A stretch of 64,000 nt of DNA, taken from Pseudomonas sp. RIT-PI-AD (lineage in GTDB: Bacteria > Pseudomonadota > Gammaproteobacteria > Pseudomonadales > Pseudomonadaceae). The DNA is taken from positions 124,001 to 188,000 of the forward strand of contig NZ_JANZKU010000002.1 of the NCBI RefSeq assembly GCF_025642785.1. Direction: 5' to 3'. Shown here piece after piece: positions 36,461 to 47,000 of this stretch (its first letter is position 1; each line of letters begins with the position of its first letter). Below the pieces are notes generated by a model. It searched no databases and was not told the origin of the DNA. It saw only the letters and a program-made list of their open reading frames with translations. Both the position numbers and the translations under genes were made by a program.

Positions 36461-37324
36461 ATGCCCCGACCTCTTCCCCTTTTCATCCTCGCGGCCACCC
36501 TGGCCGGCCCCTTCTCCAACCAGGCCGAGGCGGCCGCTTCGCCGAAAGCCGGACAGCGGTTCCGCGACTGCAAGAACTGCCCGGAAATGGTGGTGGTGCC
36601 GGCCGGTCGCTTCGTCATGGGCGCACCCGAGGGGGAAATCGGGCGGGAGCCGGACGAAGGCCCCCAGCACGAGGTCGTCATCGGCAAACCCTTCGCGGTG
36701 GCCAGGTTCCAGACGCTCGCCAGCGAGTGGAATGCCTACCTGCGGGATACCCGGGTGCGCATCGGCGACGGCGATCCCAAGGATGCTCCCGGCTGCAAGG
36801 CCGGCAAACCGTCCTACGCCCAGGGTCCGAAACAGCCGGCCGTCTGCATGGATTGGAGCGAAGCCAACGGCTATGTCGCCTGGCTGGCGAAAAAGACCGG
36901 CAAGCCCTATCGCCTGCTCAGCGAGGCGGAACGCGAATACGCGGCCCGCGGCGGCGACCAGAACGCGTTTCCCTTCCCCTTCGACAGCGAGGGCCAATAC
37001 GACATCGCCCGCCATGCCAACACCTATGGCGCCGCCGATGGCTACAACTTCAGCTCCCCCGCCGGCAGTTTCCCGGCCAACGCCTTCGGCCTCTACGACA
37101 TGCACGGCAACGTCTGGGAATGGGTGGCCGACTGCGTGAACCGCGACTACGTGGGCGCGCCGACCGATGGCGGCGCCTGGCTGAAGGGCGAATGCGACCT
37201 GCGCATGATCCGCGGCAACGACTGGAGCAGCGCCCCGGTGTTTTCCCGCTCCGCCAACCGCAACCACACCATCCCCGAAGACCGCGCCGACTGGCTCGGC
37301 TTCCGCGTCGCCCGCGACCTCTAA
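36461..37324 (+). CDS. pvdO: Pyoverdine maturation protein PvdO (formylglycine-generating-enzyme fold)
   Basis: The 287-residue exported protein (signal LFILAATLAGPFSNQAEA) has the FGE-sulfatase/SUMF1 domain: EMVVVPAGRFVMGAPEGE, PYRLLSEAEREYAARGG, GLYDMHGNVWEWVADC and FRVARDL at the end. PvdO is needed for the last oxidation of the dihydropyoverdine chromophore in the periplasm. AAGGA precedes ATG 36461. No separate IS box is seen, so it is read from the pvdE promoter. Confidence 0.93.
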   Translation: MPRPLPLFILAATLAGPFSNQAEAAASPKAGQRFRDCKNCPEMVVVPAGRFVMGAPEGEIGREPDEGPQHEVVIGKPFAVARFQTLASEWNAYLRDTRVRIGDGDPKDAPGCKAGKPSYAQGPKQPAVCMDWSEANGYVAWLAKKTGKPYRLLSEAEREYAARGGDQNAFPFPFDSEGQYDIARHANTYGAADGYNFSSPAGSFPANAFGLYDMHGNVWEWVADCVNRDYVGAPTDGGAWLKGECDLRMIRGNDWSSAPVFSRSANRNHTIPEDRADWLGFRVARDL

Positions 37325-37395
37325 AGCCCCGGGCACGCCGCGCCAGGCGGCGCCCCGGGGCGTCCCCGACGCCTCATGGCCGGGGCGTTTTCCGC

Positions 37396-37419
37396 TAAAT
37401 CCGCCCGCCGACGCTTCGT
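37396..37419 (+). promoter_or_regulatory. PvdS iron-starvation box for the NRPS operon
   Basis: TAAAT at 37396 and CGT at 37417, exact 16-base spacing, 49 bases before the first NRPS start. The operon behind it is about 16 kb. Confidence 0.85.
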
Positions 37420-37467
37420 CTTCCCAGACATAAGCCTCGGCGCCCCCGTTCCTTGCGAGTAGTGGAC

Positions 37468-40400
37468 ATGAATCAAACGAGCGACATCAGCGACGACGAC
37501 CTGCTGGCCTTGCTGGCCGCCGACGAAGCCCTGGCGGTGCAGCGCATCCCGCCACGGCCGGCGGAAACCTCCGCCCCGCTCTCCCATGCCCAGCAACGTT
37601 TGTGGTTCCTGCAGCGCTACGATCCCGAGGATGCGTCCTACAACCTGCCACGGCTGCTGCGGATCGATGGCCGGCTGGAGGCCGAAAGCCTCGCCGCCGC
37701 CCTGCGCAAGGTAATCGACCGCCATGCCATCCTACGCACCGCGTTCGTCGAGGGCGAGGCCGGGCCGGAGCAACGGATTTTCGAAACCCGCTTCGAGCTG
37801 TCGCGCATCGACCTGTGCAACCTGCCCGCCGAGCAGCGCGAGGCGCGCCTGGCCGAAGCCCTGCGCGAGGAGTGCGAACGCCCCTTCGACCTCACCCGCC
37901 CCGGGCAGCTGCGCGCGCGGCTGTTCCACCTGGAGCCGGAAAAGCATGCGCTGGTGATCACCCTGCACCACATTGTGTCGGATGCCTGGTCCAACCCGCT
38001 GCTGCTGGCCGACCTCGCCGAGGCCTATCGCCTCGCTACCGGAATCCATCCCGAGGCCGCGCTGCCGCCGCTGCCGATCCAGTACGCCGACTATGCCCGC
38101 TGGGAGCGCGACCAGGACGGACGACAGGCCGCCTCGCTCGCCTACTGGCAGGATTACCTGGGCCAGCACCTGCCCCCGCTGGAGCTGCCCGCCGATCATC
38201 CCCGCGCACTGGATGGCGAACGCCCCGCCGGGTATTCGGCCTTCACCCTGGATGCCCGACAGAGCGCCGCCATCCAGCGGGCGGCCGCCGCCCAGGGCAG
38301 CACCGCTTTCGTGATCCTGCTCGCGGCCTGGCAGCTCTTGCTGCATCGCTACAGCGGCCAGGACGAGTTCGCCGTCGGCGTGCCCTACGCCAATCGCGAC
38401 CTGCCGGAAACCCAGGGGCTGGTGGGCTGCTTCATGAGCACCCAGCTCTACCGCGCGCGGCTGTACCCGGCCCTGCGCGTGAGCGAACTGCTGGCGCGCC
38501 TGCGCCGCGAATCCCTGGCCGCCCTGGAGCATGCCGACGTGCCCTTCGAACGCCTGCTCGAAGGATTCGACGTGGACCGTTCCGCCCAGGATATGCCGCT
38601 GTTCCAGACGCTGTTCAATTGGCAGGTGGACGCCAGCGGCGGACCGGCGCTCGACTTGCCTGGCCTGAGCCTGCGCGTGCAGGAAGGCGAGCTGACCCAG
38701 GCCAAGTTCGACCTGTCCCTGGACGTGGCCTCGACGCCGGCAGGAATCGCCGCGCAGCTGGAATACAACGCCGCGTTGTTCGAGCCGGCGACCATCGAGC
38801 GCCTCGGTCGCCACTGGACCAATTTGCTGCAGGCCATGCTGGATCACCCCGAGGCCCGCATCGACGAGCTGCCGCTTCTGGATGACCAGGAGCAGCGCAC
38901 CCTGGTGCAGGGTTGGAACGCCCGCCGCGACGCTTTCCCGGGCCAGGGCGAGCTTTGCGTTCACCGGCTATTCGAGGCGCAGGTGGCCCACCAGCCACAG
39001 GCGACGGCCCTGCTTCTCGGCGACCGACACCTGAGCTATGCCGAACTGAACGCTCGCGCCAACCGCCTGGCCCACGCGTTGCAGGCCCGCGGCGTGGGTC
39101 CCGACGCGGTGATCGGCATCGCCGTGGAACGCTCGCTGGAAATGGTCATCGCGCTGCTCGCCGTGTTGAAGGCCGGCGGCGCCTACGTGCCGCTCGATCC
39201 CGACTACCCGGGCGAGCGCCTGCGCGGCATGATCGAGGACAGCGGCATGCACCTGCTGCTGACCCAGCCCCATTTGCTGCCCAGCCTGTCGCTTCCGGAA
39301 GGCCTCGACTGCCTGTGCGTGTCGGCGGACGCCACGGAACTGGATGCCTATCCGGCGGAGAATCCGCGCTCCGCGGTGGGCCCGCAGAACCTGGCCTACG
39401 TGATGTTCACCTCGGGCTCCACCGGCCGCCCCAAAGGGGTCGGCATCGCCCACCAGGCCTTGACCCGCCACGCCTGGGTATCCCTGGAGTTCTTCGGCCT
39501 CACGGGGGACGACCGCATCCTGCAATTTTCCACCTTCAACTTCGACGGCTTCGTCGAGCAGCTCTATCCGGCGTTGATATGCGGCGCGTCGGTGGTACTG
39601 CGCGGCCCGGAGCTCTGGGACAGCGAGACCTTCTACGCGACCCTGATCGAGCAAGGCATCAGCGTCGTCGACGTGACCACCGCCTACTGGTTCATGCTGG
39701 CGCGGGACTTCGCCAGCGCCGGGCCCCGCCCCTATGGGCGACTGCGCCAATTCCATGCCGGCGGCGAGGCGATGCCGCCCGAGGGTCTGGGCCTCTGGCG
39801 TCAGGCAGGGCTGGGCGGCGTGCGCCTGTTGAACACCTACGGGCCGACCGAAGCCACGGTCACCGTGACCAGCCACGACTGTACGGCCTACGTGAACGGC
39901 ACCCAGCGCATTCCGCTGCAAATGCCCATCGGCCATGTGCTCCCCGCACGTTCCATCCACATCCTCGACCAGGGGATGCAGCCCCAACCCATCGGCGTGG
40001 TTGGCGAGCTGCTGATCGGCGGCGACTTGCTGGCCCGCGGTTACTTCAAGCGCCCCGGCCTGACCGCCGAACGCTTCATCCCCGACCCGTTCGGCGCGCC
40101 CGGCAGTCGCCTGTACCGGACCGGCGACCTGGCACGCTACCGCGACGGCGGCTTGATCGAATACGCCGGGCGGATCGACCACCAGGTGAAGATCCGCGGC
40201 TTCCGCATCGAACTGGGGGAAATCGAAGCGCGGCTGCTGGAAAACCCGCAAATCCGCGAAGCGCTGGTGACCGCCATCGACAGCCCCGGCGGGCTGCAAC
40301 TGGCGGCCTACCTGGCCCCCCACGACGAGCGCCTGGCCAGCGACGAGCCCGCGCTACCGGCCTGGCGCGAAGCGGTGAAGACGCGGCTGCGCCAACAGCT

Positions 40401-43400
40401 CCCGGACTACATGCTGCCCACCCATCTCATGGTGATGCGCCGCCTGCCCCTCTCCCCCAACGGCAAGATCGACCGCAAGGCACTGCCGCTTCCCGAAGCC
40501 GGCGACATGCAGCCCGCCTACCGCGCCGCGCAGACGGAGCCGCAGCGGCAACTGGCGGCCATCTGGCAGGACGTGCTCGGCCTGGAGCAGGTGGGGCTGG
40601 ACGATCACTTCTTCGAACTGGGCGGCCATTCCCTGCTCGCCACCCAGGTGATCAGCCGCATACGCCAGCGCCTTGGCTGGGACCTGCCGCTGCGCAGCCT
40701 GTTCGAGCAACCGCGCCTGGAAGATTTCGCCGCCCTGGCGGCAGCCGCGCGGGAAGACGAGACGCCACCGTTGGAGCGGGTCCCGCGCGATCGCCCCTTG
40801 CCGCTGTCCTACGCGCAAATGCGCCAATGGTTTCTCTGGAAGCTCGACCCGCAGAGCCCCTCCTATAGCATTCCCCTGGCATTGCGCCTGCGTGGCACCC
40901 TGGACGTGGACGCCCTGCAGCGCAGTTTCGCCGCCCTGGTCGCGCGCCATGAAATCCTTCGCACCCGTTATCTCGAACGCCAGGGCGATGTGTTCCAGCA
41001 GATCGAGGCGGTCGACGCCTGGGTACCGCCCCTGCAACGCCGCGACCTGGCCGAGAACGCCTCGCTGCAGGCGCTGATCGAAGAGGAAGCCTCGCGCCCG
41101 TTCGACCTTGAGCGGGAGCCACCGATGCGCCTCGTGCTGGTGTGCCTGGGCGCGGATGATCACGCCCTGGTCGCGGTGCTGCATCACATCTGTTTCGACG
41201 GCTGGTCGGTGCCGGTGATGGTCGACGAACTGACCCGGCTCTACGCCGCCGACGTCCGGGGCCAGGCGCCCGCGCTGCCCGAACGGGCCCTGCAATATGC
41301 CGACTACGCGGTCTGGCAACGGCGCTGGATGGAGAGCGGCGAACTGCAACGCCAGCTGGACTACTGGCGGACCCGCCTCGGGCAGGCACACGACCCGCTC
41401 GAACTGCCCACCGATCACCCGCGCCATGCCCAGCGCACCCACTCCGGCCGCTCCTTCAACCTGGAACTGCCGCCTGCGCTGGCCGCCGACTTGCGCCGCC
41501 TCGCCCAGGAGCAGGACACCACGCTGTTCACCCTGCTGCTGGCCAGCCTGCAGATCCTCCTGCATCGCTACAGCGGGCAGACGGACATTCGCGTCGGGGT
41601 GCCCAGCGCCAATCGCAACCGCCTGGAAGTCGAGGGCCTGATCGGGTTGTTCGTGAATACCCTGGTGCTGGGCAGCGAAATCCAGCCCGACTGCGCCTTC
41701 GATCGTTTCCTGCAAGGGGTCAAGCAGGACGCCCTGGCGGCCCAGGCCCACCAGGACCTGCCCTTCGAGCGGCTGGTGGAAGCCTTGCAGCCGGACCGCC
41801 AGCTCGGCCACACGCCGCTGTTCCAGGTGATGTACAACCACCGCTCGGGACAGGGGCCGAGCGCGCCCCTGAACCTTCCCGGCCTGCAAATCTCGGCCCT
41901 GGAGGCCGAGAATCCCGGCGCCAAGTTCGACCTGATGCTCAGTACCTTCGAGGAAGGTAACGCGCTGGCCGCCAGCTTCAGCTACGCCAGCGAACTGTTC
42001 GACGCCTCCACCATCGAGCGCATGGCCGGCCACTGGCAAACCCTGTTGCGCGCGTTGGTGGCCAAGCCGAGCGAACGCCTCGATCGGCTGCCGCTGCTGA
42101 GCGCGACGGAAAGCCAGGCCCTCCTGCGGCAATGGAACCCCCAGCCGGCGCCCCACGCCTCGGCGGATTACCTGCACCGCCGCTTCGAACGCCAGGCGGT
42201 ACGCGCCCCTCAGGCCATCGCCGTGAGCGATGGCGACCGGCACCTGAGCTACGACCAAGTGAACCGGATGGCCAATCGGCTGGCACGGCGCCTGGGCGAG
42301 CGCGGCGTCGGCCCCGAGAGCCTGGTCGGCGTCGCCCTCGGCCGTTCGGCAGAGCTCATCGTCGCCCTGCTGGCGGTGCTCAAGACCGGCGCCGCTTACG
42401 TCCCGCTGGACCCGGACTACCCGGTCGAGCGCCTCGAGTACATGATCGAGGACAGCGGGCTGGAGCTGGTGCTGACCCGGCGCGACCTGCTGGAACACTT
42501 GCCGCCCATGCCGGCGAGGGTTTCCTCGCTGTGCCTGGACGCCGACCCTGACCTCGCGGCGTGCAGCGATGCCAACCTCGGCGACGAGCCGGTTGCGCCG
42601 GACGCGCTGGCCTATGTCATCTACACGTCCGGGTCCACCGGACGGCCGAAAGGCGCGCAGATGACCCATGGCAACGTGACGCGGCTGTTCGAAGCCACCG
42701 ATGCCTGGTTCGGCTTCGACGAGCGCGACGTCTGGACGCTGTTTCACTCCTTCGCCTTCGACTTTTCCGTATGGGAAATCTTCGGCGCGCTGCTGCATGG
42801 CGGACGCTTGGTGATAGTGCCCTACGCGGTCAGTCGGGCACCCGACCAGTTCGCGCGCCTGCTGCGCGAGGAAGGGGTCACGGTGCTCAACCAGACCCCT
42901 TCGGCCTTCCGGCCCCTGGCCCGGGTACTCTGCGAGTCGCCCGACAGCCCCTCGCAATTGGCCCTGCGCTTCGTCGTGTTCGGCGGCGAGGCACTGGAAC
43001 TGGAAATGCTGGCCCCCTGGTTCGCCCGCTTCGGCGACCGCACGCCGCACCTGATCAACATGTACGGCATCACCGAAACCACCGTGCACGTCACCTACCG
43101 TCCGTTGCGGGCGACCGACCTGTCATCGGGCGTGCGCAGCCCCATCGGCCACGCCATTCCCGACCTCGGGTGGTACCTGCTGGACGACAGCCTGCAACCC
43201 GTGCCGCCCGGATGTTTCGGGGAGTTGTACGTCGCCGGCGCGGGCCTCGCCCGTGGCTACCTGAGACGCCCGGGCCTGACGGCCGAACGTTTCATCCCCT
43301 CGCCCTTCGCCGAAACGCCCGGCCAACGCCTGTACCGCACCGGCGACCTCGCCCGCTGCCGCGCCGATGGCGAATTCGAATACGTCGGACGCAACGATCA

Positions 43401-44046
43401 ACAGGTGAAGATCCGCGGCTTCCGCATCGAGCTCGGCGAAATCGAGGCCCGCCTCCAGGCCCACGAGGCCTTACGCGAAGCCCGGGTGGTAACCCTCGCA
43501 GTCGATGGTACCGACCAACTGGCCGGCTACCTGGTCCCCCGCGATGCGGCGCTGCTCGGTGCCGACGAGGAAGCGCGCGATGCCCTGTACGAAAGGCTGC
43601 GCGCCCACCTGCTCGAACAGTTGCCGGACTACATGGTGCCCGCCCACCTGATCCTGCTGGCGGCGCTTCCCCTGACCAGTAACGGCAAGCTGGACCGCAA
43701 GGCCCTACCAGCCCCCGCGCTGAACCGTCCGCGCCGGTACGTCGCGCCTGCCAGCGAGATGCAGCGGCGGCTGGCGGCGATCTGGGAGGAGGCCCTGGAC
43801 GTCCAGGGCATCGGTGCCACCGACAACTTCTTCGAGCTGGGCGGCCACTCCCTGCAACTGATCGCCGTCATCGCCCGCATCCGCGACAGCCTGGGCGTGG
43901 ACATCCCGGTCAAGGAGTTCTATGTGCGCGGCGCCCTCGACCGTCTCGCCGACTGGCTGGAAGCGCATCTCGCCCAGCGCCCGGCGGAAAACGACCTGGA
44001 CCTGATCCTGGATGCCTTTGCCGAACTGGAGGAAACCCATGTCTGA
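37468..44046 (+). CDS. Pyoverdine non-ribosomal peptide synthetase, two modules (C-A-T-C-A-T)
   Basis: The 2192-residue enzyme has two extension modules. C1 carries HHIVSDAWS (about residue 168; usual Gly replaced by Ala). A1 has FTSGSTGRPKG at about 648; my read of its ten-residue specificity code is D-G-E-D-F-A-T-V-T-K, with Glu at position 239 suggesting a basic substrate, possibly Lys. T1 has the pantetheine Ser in GGHSLL near 1055. C2 has HHICFDGWS near 1240. A2 code D-F-W-N-V-G-M-V-H-K is the standard Thr code. T2 has GGHSLQL near 2128. There is no epimerase. A leading C domain shows that it takes a peptide from an upstream synthetase, presumably PvdL, which is not in the window. ATG 37468 is chosen over the GTG at 37453. 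It overlaps the next NRPS by eight bases. Confidence 0.93.
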   Translation: MNQTSDISDDDLLALLAADEALAVQRIPPRPAETSAPLSHAQQRLWFLQRYDPEDASYNLPRLLRIDGRLEAESLAAALRKVIDRHAILRTAFVEGEAGPEQRIFETRFELSRIDLCNLPAEQREARLAEALREECERPFDLTRPGQLRARLFHLEPEKHALVITLHHIVSDAWSNPLLLADLAEAYRLATGIHPEAALPPLPIQYADYARWERDQDGRQAASLAYWQDYLGQHLPPLELPADHPRALDGERPAGYSAFTLDARQSAAIQRAAAAQGSTAFVILLAAWQLLLHRYSGQDEFAVGVPYANRDLPETQGLVGCFMSTQLYRARLYPALRVSELLARLRRESLAALEHADVPFERLLEGFDVDRSAQDMPLFQTLFNWQVDASGGPALDLPGLSLRVQEGELTQAKFDLSLDVASTPAGIAAQLEYNAALFEPATIERLGRHWTNLLQAMLDHPEARIDELPLLDDQEQRTLVQGWNARRDAFPGQGELCVHRLFEAQVAHQPQATALLLGDRHLSYAELNARANRLAHALQARGVGPDAVIGIAVERSLEMVIALLAVLKAGGAYVPLDPDYPGERLRGMIEDSGMHLLLTQPHLLPSLSLPEGLDCLCVSADATELDAYPAENPRSAVGPQNLAYVMFTSGSTGRPKGVGIAHQALTRHAWVSLEFFGLTGDDRILQFSTFNFDGFVEQLYPALICGASVVLRGPELWDSETFYATLIEQGISVVDVTTAYWFMLARDFASAGPRPYGRLRQFHAGGEAMPPEGLGLWRQAGLGGVRLLNTYGPTEATVTVTSHDCTAYVNGTQRIPLQMPIGHVLPARSIHILDQGMQPQPIGVVGELLIGGDLLARGYFKRPGLTAERFIPDPFGAPGSRLYRTGDLARYRDGGLIEYAGRIDHQVKIRGFRIELGEIEARLLENPQIREALVTAIDSPGGLQLAAYLAPHDERLASDEPALPAWREAVKTRLRQQLPDYMLPTHLMVMRRLPLSPNGKIDRKALPLPEAGDMQPAYRAAQTEPQRQLAAIWQDVLGLEQVGLDDHFFELGGHSLLATQVISRIRQRLGWDLPLRSLFEQPRLEDFAALAAAAREDETPPLERVPRDRPLPLSYAQMRQWFLWKLDPQSPSYSIPLALRLRGTLDVDALQRSFAALVARHEILRTRYLERQGDVFQQIEAVDAWVPPLQRRDLAENASLQALIEEEASRPFDLEREPPMRLVLVCLGADDHALVAVLHHICFDGWSVPVMVDELTRLYAADVRGQAPALPERALQYADYAVWQRRWMESGELQRQLDYWRTRLGQAHDPLELPTDHPRHAQRTHSGRSFNLELPPALAADLRRLAQEQDTTLFTLLLASLQILLHRYSGQTDIRVGVPSANRNRLEVEGLIGLFVNTLVLGSEIQPDCAFDRFLQGVKQDALAAQAHQDLPFERLVEALQPDRQLGHTPLFQVMYNHRSGQGPSAPLNLPGLQISALEAENPGAKFDLMLSTFEEGNALAASFSYASELFDASTIERMAGHWQTLLRALVAKPSERLDRLPLLSATESQALLRQWNPQPAPHASADYLHRRFERQAVRAPQAIAVSDGDRHLSYDQVNRMANRLARRLGERGVGPESLVGVALGRSAELIVALLAVLKTGAAYVPLDPDYPVERLEYMIEDSGLELVLTRRDLLEHLPPMPARVSSLCLDADPDLAACSDANLGDEPVAPDALAYVIYTSGSTGRPKGAQMTHGNVTRLFEATDAWFGFDERDVWTLFHSFAFDFSVWEIFGALLHGGRLVIVPYAVSRAPDQFARLLREEGVTVLNQTPSAFRPLARVLCESPDSPSQLALRFVVFGGEALELEMLAPWFARFGDRTPHLINMYGITETTVHVTYRPLRATDLSSGVRSPIGHAIPDLGWYLLDDSLQPVPPGCFGELYVAGAGLARGYLRRPGLTAERFIPSPFAETPGQRLYRTGDLARCRADGEFEYVGRNDQQVKIRGFRIELGEIEARLQAHEALREARVVTLAVDGTDQLAGYLVPRDAALLGADEEARDALYERLRAHLLEQLPDYMVPAHLILLAALPLTSNGKLDRKALPAPALNRPRRYVAPASEMQRRLAAIWEEALDVQGIGATDNFFELGGHSLQLIAVIARIRDSLGVDIPVKEFYVRGALDRLADWLEAHLAQRPAENDLDLILDAFAELEETHV

Positions 44047-47000
44047 GCACAGCGAGCGCCAGCTCACCGAAATCGGCGCCCGCCTTCGCGGCCTGTCCGG
44101 CGAACAACGCAAGACCCTGTTCCGCCTGCTCCGGCAAAAAGGCGTGGACGTCGCGCGCTTGCCGATCCAACCGGTGCTCGCGGGCGAGCCCTTGCCGCTG
44201 TCCTACGCCCAGCAGCGGCAGTGGGTGCTCTGGCAATTGGACCCGGATGGCGCCGCCTATCACATCCCGTCGGCCCTACGCCTGCGCGGGCACTTGGATG
44301 TGGCCGCGTTGCAGCAGAGCGTCACCGCCCTGATCGCCCGTCACGCGGTGTTCCGCACCCGCTTCGTGCAGACCCAGGGCGACCCCGTTCAGGTCGTCGA
44401 CCCCGCCCGCCCCTTCGAGCTCGCCGTGGAAGAGGTCTCCGCGGAGGTCGATGGCCACCGGCTGAAGGATGTGGTCGAAGCGGAGTTCCAGCGGCCCTTC
44501 GATCTGCACCAAGGGCCGCTGCTGCGGGTGCGCCTGCTGCGCCTGGCGGCGGACGACCATCTGTTGCTGCTCACCCTGCACCACATCGTGTCGGACGGCT
44601 GGTCGTCCGCGCTGCTGGTCGAAGAGCTGCTGCACGGCTACCGACGCGCCCATCAGGGGCTGGCGTCGGAATTGGACGCCCTGCCGATCCAGTACGCCGA
44701 CTATGCCGCCTGGCAACGCCAGTGGATGGACGCCGGCGAAGGCGAGCGCCAACTGGCCTACTGGAAAGAGTACCTGGGCGAGGAACAGCCGGTGCTGCGC
44801 CTGCCCATGACCGGCACGCGCCGAGCCGCCGCCGTGACACCGGCCGGGCGCATCGACATCCCGCTCGATGCCGACCTGAGCCAGCGCCTGCGGCGTTTCG
44901 CCCAAGAACAGGGGCTGACCCCGTTCATGCTGTTGCTGGCGTCGTTCCAGGCCCTGTTGCACCGTTATTCCGGGCAGGCCGACGTGCGCATCGGCGTTCC
45001 CGTGGCGAACCGCAATCGCGCCGAAACCCAGGGCCTGATCGGTTTCTTCGTCAATACCCAGGTGACGAAGGCGCTGTTCGCGCCGGGCACCCGCTTCAGC
45101 GACCTGCTGGCCAGCACGCGCGAAGCCGCCCTGGATGCCCAGGCCAACCAGGACATCCCGTTCGAGCGACTGGTCGAGGCCTTGCAGCCGGAGCGCTCCC
45201 TCGATCATCACCCGCTGTTCCAGGTGTTGTTCAACCACCAGAACGACGCCCCTTCGAAGCGTACCGTGGCCGACCTCGACGGCCTGCTGATCGAACCCTT
45301 CGACGTCGGCGAACAACAGGCGCAGTTCGACCTCACCCTGAGCACCCAGGACGACGGCCAACGGTTCCGCGCCGCGTTGATCTACGCCGGCGACCGCTTC
45401 GAAACGCCCCTCATGGAGCGCATGGCCGAGCATTGGCGCAACCTGCTGCGAGCGGCCATCCAGGCGCCGACGACGCCGATCTGCGCACTGCCGATGCTGG
45501 CGGACGCCGAACGCCGCCAGATCCTCGAGGACTGGAATGCCACCGCCTGCGACTTCCCCGATCCGGTGTTCGTCCATCGGCTGTTCGAGCGCCAGGCCGC
45601 GGCTACGCCCCACGCCTGCGCCTTGCGATTCGCCGGGAACAGGCTCGAATACGCCGAATTGAATCTACGGGCCAACCGTCTCGCCCATCGGCTGATCCAC
45701 CACGGCGTCGGCCCGGACACCCTGGTCGGCATCGCCATGCAACGCTCGGTGGAGATGGTCGTCGGCCTGCTGGCGATCCTCAAGGCCGGCGGCGCCTATG
45801 TGCCGCTCGACCCGGATTACCCCGCCGAGCGCCTGGCCTACATGCTGGAGGACAGCGGGGTCCGCTTGCTGCTGAGCCAAGCCGAGGTGCTCGAAAGCCT
45901 GCCGTTGCCGAGCGGCGTCCATGCGCTCTGCCTGGACAGCGATCGCGACGGCCTGGAGCCCTCCTTCGCCGACGTCGCCAATCCAAAGCCCGCGCTGAGC
46001 GCGGAGCATCTCGCCTACGTGATCTACACCTCCGGCTCCACCGGCCGGCCCAAGGGGGCCGGCAACCACCATGCCGCCCTGTACAACCGCCTGGCCTGGA
46101 TGCAACAAGCCTACGGGCTGGCGCCCGAGGACCGGGTCCTGCAGAAGACCCCGTTCAGTTTCGACGTCTCCGTGTGGGAATTCTTCTGGCCGCTGATGAC
46201 CGGGGCCTGCCTGGTGATCGCCGCGCCGGGCGAACACCGCGACCCGGCCAGTCTGATCGCCACGATCCGGCGTGAGCAGGTGACCACCCTGCATTTCGTC
46301 CCCTCGATGCTTTCGGCATTTCTCCATGAACCGGGCGCGGACCGTTGCGAAGGGCTGAAACGGATTCTTTGCAGCGGCGAGGCCCTGCCCCTGGAGACCC
46401 AGGCGCTGGCGCTTTCACGGCTGCCCCAGGCGCAGCTCTACAACCTCTACGGCCCCACCGAAGCGGCCATCGACGTGACCCACTGGCACTGCCGGGAAGA
46501 GGGTCGCGACAGCGTGCCGATCGGACGGCCCATCGCCAACCTGCGCACCCACATTCTCGATGCCGCCCTGGAGCCCGTGCCCATCGGCTGCTCCGGCGAG
46601 CTCTACCTAGGAGGCATCGGGCTCGCCCGCGGCTATCACAGGCGCCCGGGGCTCACCGCCGAGCGTTTCGTGGCCGACCCCTTCCGCCCGGGCGAACGCC
46701 TGTACCGCACCGGCGACCTGGCGCGCTACCGCGAAGACGGCGTCATCGAATACCTGGGCCGCCTGGATCACCAAGTGAAAATTCGTGGGTTGCGCATCGA
46801 ACTGGGCGAGATCGAGGCGCGCCTGCGGGAGCACTCCGCCCTGCGCGAAGCCGCGGTGCTGGCGATCACGCTGGGCAGCAGCAGCCAGTTGGCCGCCTAC
46901 CTGGTGCCCCACGATTCCCGGTGCGCGGCGCAAGACCTGATCGACACCCTGCGCACTTACCTGGCGGAAAGCCTGCCCGAACACATGGTGCCGACCCAGT

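Noticed and set aside
40354..43089. 911-codon minus-strand open frame opposite the first NRPS
   Set aside because: Complement of conserved NRPS motifs in high-GC sequence; no ribosome site or family. The same holds for 48620-51295 opposite the second NRPS and 25817-28495 opposite pvdR-pvdT.
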